Below, piece after piece: positions 50,840 to 63,523 of a stretch of 64,000 bases of DNA (position 1 is the first letter of the stretch; each line of letters begins with the position of its first letter). The DNA is from Vespa crabro (Eukaryota; Arthropoda; Insecta; Hymenoptera; Vespidae), in assembly GCF_910589235.1 (NCBI RefSeq), contig NC_060956.1, positions 127,001 to 191,000 on the forward strand, given 5' to 3'. Both the position numbers and the translations under genes were made by a program. Under the pieces are notes generated by a model that searched no databases, was not told where the DNA came from, and saw nothing but the letters and a program-made list of their open reading frames with translations.

Positions 50840-51804
50840 CAAGACGAAAATTGGCGCACTGGACAGCTCTTGCGATTCGGAATTGAAATCAGAGTTATTA
50901 AAGTTTCATCTATCGTTCGCTCGATTTTATTCTTTCTTCTTTACGTTTATGAATTTATTTTTTTTTTTTATTTATTTATTTATTTATTTTATATTACGTT
51001 TATTCTACTTTTTGTAATATTACAAAGGCCATTAGAAAAAAAGGCCAGTGCGAACAAGGAAGATGTTCTTATGCGCGCGCTCCCTCTCTCTCTCCATCGG
51101 AGGAAGCAACGTTCGTCGAAGGATACGAGTCTCAATTAAGAGAGCCAACGGCGAATCGAGGGTACGGAGGAGATAGAAATTGGACGATATTTCGTGAACG
51201 AGGTCAATCTCTCGAAACGCGACGCTCGGCGAAAATTGTACAGGACGTCTCGACCGTACAAGCGTTTTGGGCTGCGTTGGTGTGTGCAGAGGGGCGTGTG
51301 CAAGGGGGAAAAAAGAGAGGTCTTCTAACGTCGGTCTGTCAAGCTCCTCCGGCACGTTGGTGGAGAAGAACTGCTATTGGTGGCGGTAGTCGGTGGGGTG
51401 ACTGCCTGGAAAAGCCGCGGGCTCTGCTGGCGTGTGCACGACGGATACGTGCCTGGACTCCATTACGGAGTTCGCTGGAACCGCTCTTTTCTTCCGATAA
51501 AAATGGAAAAAACTATTGGTCCTCTTTCTTCCTCGCCGTAACTGTTCGACCATCGGTAACAAGTTGGAGTGTAGACCACGAAGAATCCTTCTTTCCTCTT
51601 TTTCCTCCGACGAGTAGATACGTACTCCCATAGCTTCGCCCTGACTTTTTCCCCTTTGAGAGAAGTCGAGAATTTGCGAAGGAGAAAAAAATTATTTCTC
51701 CTAATAATATTGTCAAAACTATTGTTAAAGAAAGCCCTATCAAATTGACTTTCCGCCATCTTGCACTTTCGCATTTACAGGTTAAGACCTATATTAAATC
51801 GATC

Positions 51805-51805
<1 letters not shown>

Positions 51806-51860
<55 letters not shown>

Positions 51861-51862
51861 AT
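51806..51862. repeat. (TA)n microsatellite
   Basis: An almost perfect TA run of about 57 bases, the longest TA array in the window. Confidence 0.95.
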
Positions 51863-52047
51863 TGATGTACCTACCCGTACACCCGTGGATAGGCGCGGCG
51901 GGGCGAGGCGAAGCGAGCGTAATTAAAGTCGAATATCTGGGTCGACGCGACCTGCTTCCGAAATACACTTCTCTCACGATATTCTAGAAATACGAGTTCT
52001 AAATTCGAATGCGATATCGAAAGTAGAATGCGAGGATATAGAATAGA

Positions 52048-52078
<31 letters not shown>

Positions 52079-55000
52079 GAAAGTCGAAGTGCTCTTCGAA
52101 AGTAAATGCTCTTCCGAAAGCTATATCGAAGCGAGTGCTGATTATAAAGAAGAGTGCTGACCGTATGCAGACACGTAAGTTCACTCGGATGGGCGGCCGT
52201 TGCGATGGGCGGCGGTTGGGCCAAACATCTTTCTCGTGTCGCGTCGACCGAATTTCGATTAAACGACCGAGAATTTGGAGGGTAGAAAGTGCACGTCACG
52301 TGGATCGAGACGCGTTTAATAAGCGATTCGGATTTTTCAATCGAGCCTACGTTAGACAGAGGCAATACGTTATAAGCATTCTATTTCGAATCATAGATCG
52401 GCATGCCGGGACACGTACGACCGGTGGTCGTCCTTTTCAACGAAATATCACGTTTGGACATTTGGGTCGCCTGCGCTATTTCGCGCCGCGCAACGCAGCG
52501 TCGGCAGGAATATCGTACGGAAACGTATATATAGGGGCAGAAATAACTTGCTCTTAAGAGGTCGGAGTCCGCCTATTTTCAAGCGATGCTAAATTTGAAC
52601 GAATCCGATTAGGCTCGGCCGCTACTTTTGTTGCCTCTTTCTTTTGTCCTGCTTTTCTCCTCCGTCGTTCTCCTGGACCGTCATTCCTCGAAATACTATT
52701 TTTATCGTATTTATCGACGCTATCCACGAAATTTCTTCTACTTGAAATCGGGAGTAAGAGCGAAAAGGTAAAAACTTTCGGCATTTACTCTCGGCAAGAA
52801 TACCTTCGGCTTCAATATTTTTTCTCAAAATAAAGGTCCGCGAGGTCTACGCGCCACTCTCTTTTAGACTTCCTGTTTCTAAAAGCGTCTCGTAGCGTCG
52901 GTCACAGGAAGCCATCGAAGCCAGAGAAATCGAGCTTTGTGCTCGCTTCGAATGGATCGACGAGGTGACTTTCGAATGGTCAATTTTCGAATCGACTTTT
53001 TCACAAAGTCCTCGATCTTACGAATCCGAAAAGTCAAAACTATGGACGCGAATAGGATCGCTAAAGTATATACCGATTAAATTTCATTTACCGACCGTTT
53101 CAACATCGAATTAATTACAACATTTTGGGAGAACAGAATGCCCGCGACAAAGCGGACAAGTGTAGCGCGATGTTTTTCACGGTGAAAATACGATTCTCTC
53201 TCGAGATAATCGATCGTTGTTGGACTCAATTTTTATGTTGAAAATAAAATCTAAATGACCAAAGGGGAAACTCGCTTTGAGCCTTCTTCCGCTCCGGTAA
53301 CAACGTTACAATGTTTCGCTGATCGATCGGTACCTCTAATTACTAGGGCGTATCGTACGCGCCGATTAAATGCTGCCACGCATTGGCATCATCGGGTGTT
53401 CGAGCAAAGGGAGATCGATACGAAGATCGGGAACCAAAGGATTCCCTTTAACTCGAGTCGATCGACCGATTATATTTCATTCCGAACTTCTCGTCCCATT
53501 CACCCTCGTCCTTCTCCGCGCCTCTTCTCGTTACTTTGCCCTACCTTCTTCCTCTTTGCTACGTTCTTTTTTTTTTCTTTTTCCTTTTTTTTTTCTACAG
53601 TAATACTTGTTGTTTCGTCTTATTATTCTTCCTTTCCTTTTTCTTTGTTTCTTTTTTCTTTTCAGTTGTTACGGAACGAGATCAATCGATCCGGTAGTTT
53701 TAAACTAGAGGAAGGGCTCGACCCTCCTCCTTTTCCCATGGCGCTTCGTCGAGCGGGATAAGAGTAGTGCGTGTGCTCTTTACGCGTACATCCTTTACGC
53801 GGGAGGTATGGTTTGGTACGGTTGAGCAACAATAATACCCGTCTTCCTCCGGAAAAGTGGCGAGCAATGGGCAAGGTCGATGACATTCGGTCGGCTCGCG
53901 CGCGCGTCACGCTGGAAAAGCGTGAGCTTGTTGTTCGCTTTAACCTGTCAGCGATGCATTCTTCGTGAGAAAGTATCCGATCTTTCGCAGGGCAGGACGT
54001 GGGAGCACTGTTCTTTAGCGTCCCGTGTGAATGTTACAAGAGTACCTTACGAGGCGAAAAGGAAATTTTGGGCTCTACGTGGGAAAATTGCGTCTACGTA
54101 CGGATCGTACGTGTTCGATCGATGAACACCCACCCGCCCCCAACGATGAACCCCGAGGACGACGTTATCGGACAATGTTATCGGGCGTGTAACGCCGCCA
54201 CGAGCGAAACAACCAATGAATTTGCAAGCCTCGCACTCCGTCTTGGGATTCTCCAATTATGTACGTCGCGCTATCCTATCCTTTTGCTTCTTTGTTTTTT
54301 AAAACGTGACTCGGTGGGAGTTCATTAACACTTAAATCGCCGGCATGCTTGAAAGACCGAACGATGGACTCGATGACGGAATAGAGGGGTAAAGGGGAAA
54401 AGAGGAACGGCCGTCCGAAACGATAATTCCATTACTACCGGATCGTCCTGATTGTTATTCTTGGCAAGTAAGCGAGCGACGTCGACTCGAGATGACGACG
54501 TCCTTCTCTCTCTCTCTCTCTCCCTCTCTCTCTCGTTCGAGCTTTACTTTTAATGAGAGCCACGTCCACGGCTTTCCAGTGGAAAATGTCTCTCTCTCTC
54601 TCTCTCTCTGACAATAAGAAGAATCCGTCTCTTCCGTACGCTTCGGGGAGAGATTTAATTAATGGACTTCCTGAAGGATTTCGTGCATTTTCATAGCAGC
54701 GCGATCAAGTCGGCTGGACGGTCGCTCGCGCGACAATGAAATTATACTTGCCATTTTGTTGGCAAATTCAGCGGCCTCGTCTTCTGCCTTCTTATACTGC
54801 CCCTCTTACGAATCGACGAATGATTCTTGCGCGAGGAATCCTTTAAATATAGATACATACGTAGTAAATCACTACGGCCGTGCATTTCTCGGAAAGCTGC
54901 GCGTGCACTAGTAAATGGCGCTCGATAAGTACACGCATTACCACGTCCATTAAATGCGCCCGCAATTACTCCGGTCTACTTACTACAATAAAATGATATT

Positions 55001-58000
55001 AACGAAACTCGATGTATCGGTGACTTGAAACAAACGACTAGGGGACTATGAAATACGGCACTTAACTAACCATTAATTAACGTTAAGCGATTAAATAGAG
55101 TAAGTGTTTGATCGATGACGTCCATTAGTTATGCGTTATTGCTTCCATTAAAACGACACTGGCATAGCCTGTGCTTTCTCTCTCTCTCTCTCTCTTTCAC
55201 ACACGCTCACACGCACGCACACAGACACAGACACTCTCGCAGCTAAAATAATCTTCGAGGTCGAAGTACGCAGCTACGTACGCAATGTTCGTACTTTAAT
55301 GAGCAAGCGTTAATGCGGCCTCTTTCCCCCAGCCCTCGTCCTCTCGGCCTCCTTCGTATGTGCATACAAAAGTGCCACGTGCTTTTACAAAACGTGACTC
55401 TAAAGTTCATTAGCACCGCCACGCGCCAATAGCCCGAGGGTCGTTGCATGCCGGCGCCGCGCCGTGGACGCTCGTCGTTTGCCTTCTCGTTCGAGGATAC
55501 GTCGCACGCAAGATCATCCTTGGTTGAAAGAAAAGAGGAGTTTAATGGACTCGATCGCTCGCGTAAGAAAGAATTCCTTACGCGACCGCTTTTATCGCGT
55601 GGAATGTCGAGTCCTTCTCTTCTCTTCCCACTTTTATTCTTTTCTTTTTCGCGCGAAGCTACCTGGTTAAATAACGATGACGAGATAGTTTCCACGTGGA
55701 TCAAATATAAAGACTCGTTTAAACCTTATTTCAATCTATTATTCGCTTCGCGATAAACGTTCAACGTCTAACAGAAAATGTTTCCTCTGCTTTCAGATCA
55801 TAGAATGCAGCGCGACAGATAGTTCCCCGATAAAGGTGAGAGAGTAGTTCGTTCGACTTGTCGATATAGTCGTTGCTAAAACTTTACTTGCATCTACTTA
55901 CCATCGTAATCGTATCTATTTACCATCGTAATGGATACTTATTAAGAGCGTAATATTAACGTTTAATGTCACATCGCGAATGGACGTACGAATAAGTCTT
56001 TTCTGCTTTTTTCTTTCTCTCATTTTTGTTCCTTTTTTTCTTTGTTTTTTTTTTTCCCCCCCTTTCTTTTGTCCTTTTTCACGGGTTAACAACAACAAAC
56101 GGATATTATCGGCGGGTAGCAAGGCTAACGTTGGCTCCTTCCACCTTCGTCTTATCATCAGTACCGAGCGTAGTATTAGGAGGAGCGCTGGTTTACTAGC
56201 ACTAGTAGACACTACCACCCTTGGGAAGTCTTCAATTACTGCAGGGACGTCGCGCTTCGCCAAGCCGGCCTTGACGTAAAGTATGACGGAGTAATTTTAA
56301 TTACGCGATGCAGCAGCTCTGAATTGTTGTTACTCGGAGAAGAGGATACGGTGGTGAAGAGGGAAGAACGGTGATGAAGGTAGGCGTCGACGCTGGTGCT
56401 GCCGAGGTGGCCCGCCTTCAGGCACATTGAACTAATTCACGTCGTTCGGGCGACACTTATTAAACCCAGGAATGCCGTCAGCCTTAATCCTCGCAGAATG
56501 CAGGATGAGCCGAGCGCGAAGGATGAAGCCAGGGGAAGGAGGAAAGATATTCTCCGTGAACGCGCACGGCAAATCGGAAAAGCCGCCGAGCGTCGACTTA
56601 ACCTCGTCGCCTCGTTTCGTTAATCGTCTCGCGTATTATCCCTTTTGACCTTTTATATCATTTATAGGTATGCACGCGATTGTACGAAAACTAGCTTCGC
56701 GATAAAGATTCCTATCTGATTCCTAAATGATTTCGTCAAACGGACAGCCTATTGAGAATACTTTTCGCGAGTACCTTTTGCTCTAGATCCCTTGCCAAGA
56801 CCTATCGGGGGCATCGAAAGAAAACATTTTGAGAAGGCAAAAGTTGAGAGCAATTCCCTTGTAAAATCGTTCGAATGGAAAGAGTGGCGGGGGGTGGGGG
56901 CAGGAGGAGGCAGGAGCGAGAGAGAGGTAGATAGGTAAAGGATAGAAGGATAAGGATAGAAGGATAAGAGAAGGAGAGAAGTTCCGTTATAATTACTCTC
57001 GTTCGAGCGGAGCGAACGAGTTTCGTAACGAAGATGAAACAAAACGCTGTGCCGCGGCGCGCGTTGCACGCGGTAATCATTGCATAATAATCAAGAGCGA
57101 GGGAGGGACGGGGGGGTGGGTGGGAGAGGAAGGGAATTTGGCCCCGCCGTCGTTAACGTTCGAGCTATGACGAGAGCTATCGTAAAGTTTTAATGAGCGT
57201 TAACCCTAAATTAATATAACGATCTCGCGAATCGTGACCGCGTCCGAAAGCACGTGACGTTATGACGACGAAGACGACGACTACGAGGATCATAATTGTG
57301 ACATCGGCTTACACCCAATCCGGCTTCGCACGATTCGTCGTTCGTTACCTCTTGGCTGAAAAAAAAAGAAAAAAGAGAACAAAAAACATCATAAAATAAC
57401 AAAACGAGGATTCTTATATAGTTGCGTATGCGTATTAGCGGTTGTGTGGTCATATGAGTTTTACACACTTAAATTATTCGTTTCTCTTGCCATCGTCGTT
57501 CAGGACGATGTATACCTACCTGTTAACGATAGACCCTTTGACATCTCTCTCTCTCTCTCTCTCTCCTCCTCTTTTCTTCATTAAAAAAAAAAAAAAAAAG
57601 AGCAATCGAGGAAACGGCCGATAGAGACCGCGAGGTTGTCAATTAATCTCGGGCCCGTTGATTAAAATTATCAGATCGCTAATTAACGAATAATTAAAGA
57701 GATACTCTTTTAGGATCGCATCTAACGGAACGGACCCAACGAATCGGTTGCTAATTGCGACCAATTAGTAACGGATATTAAATTCGTCGAGTTATCACCG
57801 CACTGCGCCCGAGTTCTTTTTTACGACCGTCCATCGATCGGACGGGGAAAAGGCATTTGGGTAGGCAATCGATCTTTCGCGATCAACACTTGTAAGAATG
57901 ATCTCGTTGATATTATTTTCATGGTTATCAGATAATTATATTTTTATGGTAATTAGATAATTAACGTACGATCGTTTTCTACTGTAATAAATCCTATATG

Positions 58001-58754
58001 GCACAGTATTTATTAATTCGCGTTAAAGTTTTTGGCAGCTTCTCGCTCGTATTCCAAGTAGAGCTACGCAAGTAGATACATCGTTTAAAGGAAAATGAAA
58101 GAGAAAGGATTAATGCGTAGGACATACTGTAGAACGTAACCATCTGGTACAGTATACCATAGACGAAGGAATATCTAACGGACGTTCGTTTATCGTTGGT
58201 GAAACTTGAACGATAAACCGAATAAGCGGCAAGTTTGAATCGTTCATGAGACACGAGCGTCGAACGTAGGACACAGGACGTTGTCGCACTTCCCATACGA
58301 GTACTGTTTTTATTCTACCTTTTTCCACTCGACGAGGACAACACTCGTTGGCGACTCGTGCATGACTCAGAAAGTACTCCTTAGAAAGCGATCGAACGAG
58401 GGGTTTCTACCTTTATGACTTCGACATGGAAAAGAGACTGTCGTATCGATTCACTATTGATTTTCCTACGATTCCGAGGACAACTCGTTCGTTACTTTTG
58501 CTCATTGCCGATACAGACGCAATTTCTCTTGCGTGTAATAACTTATTTATATAACTTTCTGATAAGCGAGTTAATTACGAAGCGAACGGTACCGTCGGTC
58601 GCGTCGATCGTGTAACTGGTTCCGTTGGTTATATCATGAAAAAAGGAAGCAGAAAGAAAAAGAGAAATGGAAGAAAATGGTCGGACCTTGCTTTGCTTCT
58701 TATTTCCGTAACTCGCGTGCACCGCGAGTCGTGTAAATTGGACTGGCAGTGGCT
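51863..58754. other. gene-poor stretch
   Basis: No supported gene. It has GA/CT tracts (52051-52078, 54510-54535, 54589-54609, 55177-55196 and 57544-57565), a CA-rich tract (55199-55233), a 17-base A run (57583-57599), a local duplication of TTACCATCGTAAT (55899-55932), a good polypyrimidine-CAG acceptor at 53665 and a 39-base candidate microexon at 55797-55835. Confidence 0.5.

Positions 58755-58845
<91 letters not shown>
58755..58845. repeat. (TCG)30 trinucleotide repeat
   Basis: Thirty perfect TCG units in 91 bases. Depending on frame and strand it would encode serine, arginine, valine, aspartate or threonine runs. Two open frames cross it, but neither has coding-like flanks. Confidence 0.98.
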
Positions 58846-61717
58846 GGACGAGCCGTGTTGTCGGTTCTATTAATATGCCAGAAGCGTACGCTATAAATTC
58901 TATTTCAACTCACCCTCCTCGACGGAGCACCGGCAGCAGCCTTGAGAGGCAAGGACAATCGATCTCTACTACCCTCTTGCTTCCTTTCCTCCTTTTCTCT
59001 TTCTCTCTCTCTCTCTCTCTCCCGTCCTCTATCGCGCGCGCATACCGTCTAGCGGGAGGTATAGCGCCGGCGGCTGCGGAAATGCATATGCTTTAGCGCA
59101 ACATCGAGTTACACGATACACACGTTCGATTCGGCTTCTAAAATATTTACGTTTCATTCCAGGGAAATCCAATCGATGGTTCAGTCGCCATTGGCGAGCG
59201 ACGCCACAGTCGACAAAGTTTTAATCGGATCGCGCGATAGTACGTACCTACTATACGCGGATAATAATTCACCCATGATATTTCGAGCGACGCGAATTGT
59301 CGCATCATCGTGCTCTCGCCACTTTATTTCGGCACGAATTCAAAACGCTGGACGAGGAATTTCCTACGTTTTACGATATGCCCTTTATATTTCGCCATTT
59401 AATCCTATTAAATAGATATGCTTCTTTTATGTACGCTTAAAAAGTCTATATTAACGGGCATGTCGATGAAGATTCGTTCGAACGAAATAAATCGTGTCGA
59501 CGTGAAGCGCGGCCGATGCGCGGTCAAAGTGCGACCGACACGCGTGCCGACACTTTACGTGCAAAACTCTTGGTAAAACATGCCTATTTATAGCGAATGT
59601 AGGCGGCGAATGATGGCGTAAGCGACTACGAGAGTGGCTTTAATTACCGCGCTGGTCCTGTTAATGCAAACCAAGTTACGTAAAACGTTTTCGCGACGAT
59701 ACGCTTGTTTATTGAACATCGACCTCATGTCATAGAAATTTTCTCTTACGCTACAAGTTTTATTGGAAAGGCGGACGTTACGGCTACTCGTAGCCAGTAG
59801 TTCATTTTTGAATGAACCGCTTGACGTCGTTCACGCGGCCGTACATTGGACATCGATCGATCGCTGCTAATCAGGAAGCAATCACATTAAAGCTCGAACC
59901 TTATCGGAACGAGGTCGAAGGGCCGACTCTATTCACGGTACTTTGCTTTGTGGCGAAAGAGACCGGAGAATAATCCAATGTAGAGAGGGAGAGAGAGAAA
60001 GCCGGGAACCGGGATGAGAGTGCGCAGATTGCGCGAATGCGGTTGGATAGCCGCATTTCGAGTAATTAAAGTAACGTTCGCGGTGCTTTTGTAGTGCGTT
60101 CGCAACGTACAATCTCCCATCTTCCTTATTCTTTTTATCTTATTTTTATCGATCAACAAAGGGCACCGAGCAAATTACGTGGGCGTTCTACCTAAAATAG
60201 ATCTCAAACGTGAAAGAACGACTTACTCGTGCATGGACGAATTCCTCTTTCTCTTTTCCCTTCTCCCCCCTCCCCGCACCTATCCCCCCCCCCCATCTCC
60301 TCTCTTTCTCTCTCGACGCGCGCAAGCAAAATACCGGAGGAGAAGCTTGTTACGTAACGAGCTACGACATTTTATGTAATTTCTCGATTCTGCGCCTCTG
60401 TAGTCCGCGCGTCTCAGTGGATAGCTCGACATTGCTATTTTTTCGGGCATGCCATCGATAACTAAAAATCTCAGCGATATATATTTGTAGATTGATAAGA
60501 GAAAATTCGAAAGAAGCCTGCTCAATTTCTTCTGGTTATTGTCTGTCCGATTTGACTCGGAAAAGAGACTGTTCGGTTCGAGCATCCATACAATTTCTTC
60601 CGCGAAACGATTTGCGCTCACGTGGCCGGTCAATTCGCGAACAAAGATCTGCGCTCATAGTCACGAGGCAAACCATTGTCACTTGGAAGAGTTAAGAATG
60701 GAGGAGTAGGAAGGAGAAGACGGATGTCGCGATTAGGGAGCTGCTCGCGAAGATTCTCGACTGGTCGCTCGCTTCGCGACGCTTCTCGCTCGTTATAACG
60801 TTTCGTCTCGAGATAGTTGGAGCGCGCGCGCGCGAGAGAGAGAGAGAAAGAGAGAGAGAGAAAGAATGCGCGCTGACGTCGATGATAAAAAGAACGAGGA
60901 GGGATAAAAGCGAATAGGCTAGCACGTCCTGGCACTAACACCGTCTGCTTCTGGCTCTTCTTATCTGTTTCCTGGCGCCACGACACCCCCTGAAAACAGA
61001 ATCAATTTTGATCGTCGATTAGGAGGATCGTTTCCTCCTGTCATTTGCGTCATCCAAAGATACACCCTTTTGCTCTTTCGTTCTCTCTTTCTCATCACGA
61101 CGATACATAGTAGTACATTTTTCAAAGGAGATAACAATACCGAAATTTGATCGAAAAGAATTGTACATAAATTTATATCTAAACGTTCCGCTCTGAACGA
61201 AATTCCTGGCTATTAATGGTGGAAGATGGAGACACGATAGTCTCCTTTGGAGAGGAAGTACACGCGGATATACTTGATTACCGTTATACCTTCGTAGGCC
61301 GTTTCGACGCGCCACGGAAGCCACGTGATACGTGATCTACTCGATTTACTTTCCACCGGCAGTTTGTATATCGTACGGACGAGGGTGTTTTCTCTTAGAT
61401 TGAGAACCTTCTGAGAGGGTGCCGAATACTTTTTCCTTTTCTATCTATCTGCGAAAAATAAATGACCTCGCGTGTTTTAAGAGATAGGTCCCTTTTTCCT
61501 TCGAAGAACGGCATATCTTCTCCTATCTTCTCTCTCTCTCTCTTTCTCTCTAATACTTTTTTGTGTCTATCCTTCTTTCTTTCTTCTTCTTTTCTCTCCT
61601 TCCATCTTCTTTCGCGTGCCGTTAAATTTATGTCATTCTTTTTGTTAAACTTTTTCTCTTTAATAAATACTGGAAGCTCTACTGGAAGTTGCGTGAAGCA
61701 GGAGAACTTGGTTTTGG

Positions 61718-61719
<2 letters not shown>

Positions 61720-61757
<38 letters not shown>
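61720..61757. repeat. (GA)n microsatellite
   Basis: A GA run of about 38 bases. Confidence 0.95.
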
Positions 61758-61761
<4 letters not shown>

Positions 61762-62065
61762 AGGGAGGTGGAAAAAGAAAAGGAAGGAAGTAGCGACAAG
61801 TGCGTATCCATTAATAGTGCGTGTCCTCTCGTGACACACGATAAATGCAAATTTGGGAGGGAAGCGAGCATGAAAGCGACGGTACCACGTGGCGCCGAAC
61901 GGAAGAAAGGGCCCGCAGAACATACGCTATCCTTGCTGAAGGGACACGCGACGTCGATGTGTCACCTCACCGACGCGTCACTACCTTTGAAATTCAAACT
62001 CGTTCATTTTTCTTAGAACAGACTTTAATGTACGATACCCGTGGGTGTGCCTGTGTAAGGGACGA

Positions 62066-62089
62066 ACACGTGTATAAATATACACGTGT
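62066..62089. promoter_or_regulatory. 24-base palindrome with two CACGTG E-boxes around a TATA motif
   Basis: Arms ACACGTGTATA and TATACACGTGT are exact reverse complements separated by AA. Each arm holds a CACGTG (62067-62072 and 62083-62088), and the centre reads TATAAATA. bHLH-PAS (clock) and Myc/Max-type factors bind CACGTG. The regulatory role is inferred. Confidence 0.4.
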
Positions 62090-62354
62090 AGAATATTATT
62101 GGAATATTTGGAGCAATCGTCGCGATCCATGACATTTATCGTTCTTACCTACGCGCACCAAAGCCGGTATAGAGTTTGCACGTATCTGCGGTGGTGAAAT
62201 GGAAACAGGACCGTAGGTGTCTGGTTACCAAGTCGACGACATAACCTCATTAATCTCCCTTTCCAACTCCCGTCTCACCTCGAGGAACCTCCCCTTTTTC
62301 CCTCTGCTTACCGTTTATACGAGCTCGAGAGTCTCGACACGTTCTTCTCTTCCT

Positions 62355-62386
<32 letters not shown>

Positions 62387-63455
62387 ACTCTCTTGGTTGA
62401 ACTAAAAGCAACTGAAACTTGCTCGCTTCGACGTGGCACGAGCCAAGACGTGGTAGAAATAGTTCACCATCCGTAAAACGATTTAAGTGTTATTCCGAAT
62501 GTCCCTTCTTTTTCCACTTCTTCTTCTTCCATCCTCTTCTGTGGTCGAGACTACTCCTTTTCATTGTAATTCCATCTCATCTCCGCTAGAAGCTCGTCGA
62601 TGCGAGAAACGCGCTTCTTTACGATCCGTTTCTCTTCTCTTTTTAGTTTTTCTCTGTCTCCGGCTAAGTTATGGTACGCTATAGGAAGTTTGTATTTTCA
62701 GAGCAAAGAGCTCGTCGAAAAGGATCGCCTCGAATTCGTTACTTCGTTATCGTTTGGCTGATCGTCGACGCGAAGCTACAACGTCGTTCCCAAGACGTTT
62801 TAATTATCGCTTCGCGAACGCGATTAATCATTATTTGGTCCATGTAACGGCAGCCTTCGGTATTGCGAAACCTTACGGTGTCTTTCGTGAAAGCCGCACT
62901 ACTAAGACCGTATTTGGTTGAACATTGTAAAGGCACTTGGTACTTACCGAGTGTCCGGCTACTTGGGTTAGTCCGGTAAAGCGGGTCAAGGTAATGAAAC
63001 GTCGTCAACCGGCAGTCGTGAAAAAAGTCAACGCGGCCAAGATAATAGTCGCGATGCGAAAGCGTAAATACGCGACAGATGGGACACCGTAGGCGCGACG
63101 TTGTTCTGAAATAACAACGCTCGTCGTGTGTATTGTACAAGCGAGAGAGCATTTGCGTAATACGCCGGGTGGTAAGCAGAGCTTTACCCCGGCACCGAGT
63201 AAATCCGACTCGAAGGCGGCTCAAAGGTAGCTGGACGAAGAAGAAATAAAAAGGAAAAAGAAAAAAGAGAGAAATGCTTTGAGTTTGTTGAGAACTACGA
63301 CATGGCGCAACGTGGCGCAATCTTCTAATAGGATAACTACATATGCATGTAGGCGCATCGTTCGTTCGCACGCGTCGAAGAAATTCGATTCGATGGAAAT
63401 AGAAGTAGATGGAGCGTTGAAATTCGTCGCTTGACTGATGAATGAAGGCAATGCG

Positions 63456-63459
<4 letters not shown>

Positions 63460-63516
<57 letters not shown>
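63460..63516. repeat. (GA)n microsatellite
   Basis: A perfect GA run of about 57 bases. Confidence 0.95.

Positions 63517-63523
<7 letters not shown>

Larger units (their letters stand above)
43777..51805. other. gene-poor stretch
   Basis: No supported gene. It includes two TTCG arrays, GA tracts (44709-44738, 47838-47864, 47987-48011 and 50806-50838), a GCC-rich repeat (45090-45134), a TG/TA/GA compound tract (46691-46729), a GAAA array (49189-49227), a TTTA array (50958-50990), a CpG-dense block near 47.5-48.0 kb and a terminator-like hairpin at 50189-50215. The long serine-, leucine- or arginine-rich open frames here come from the repeats. Confidence 0.5.

Noticed and set aside
58636..59096. 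Poly-arginine and poly-serine frames
   Set aside because: They are translations of the TCG repeat with no coding-like flanks.
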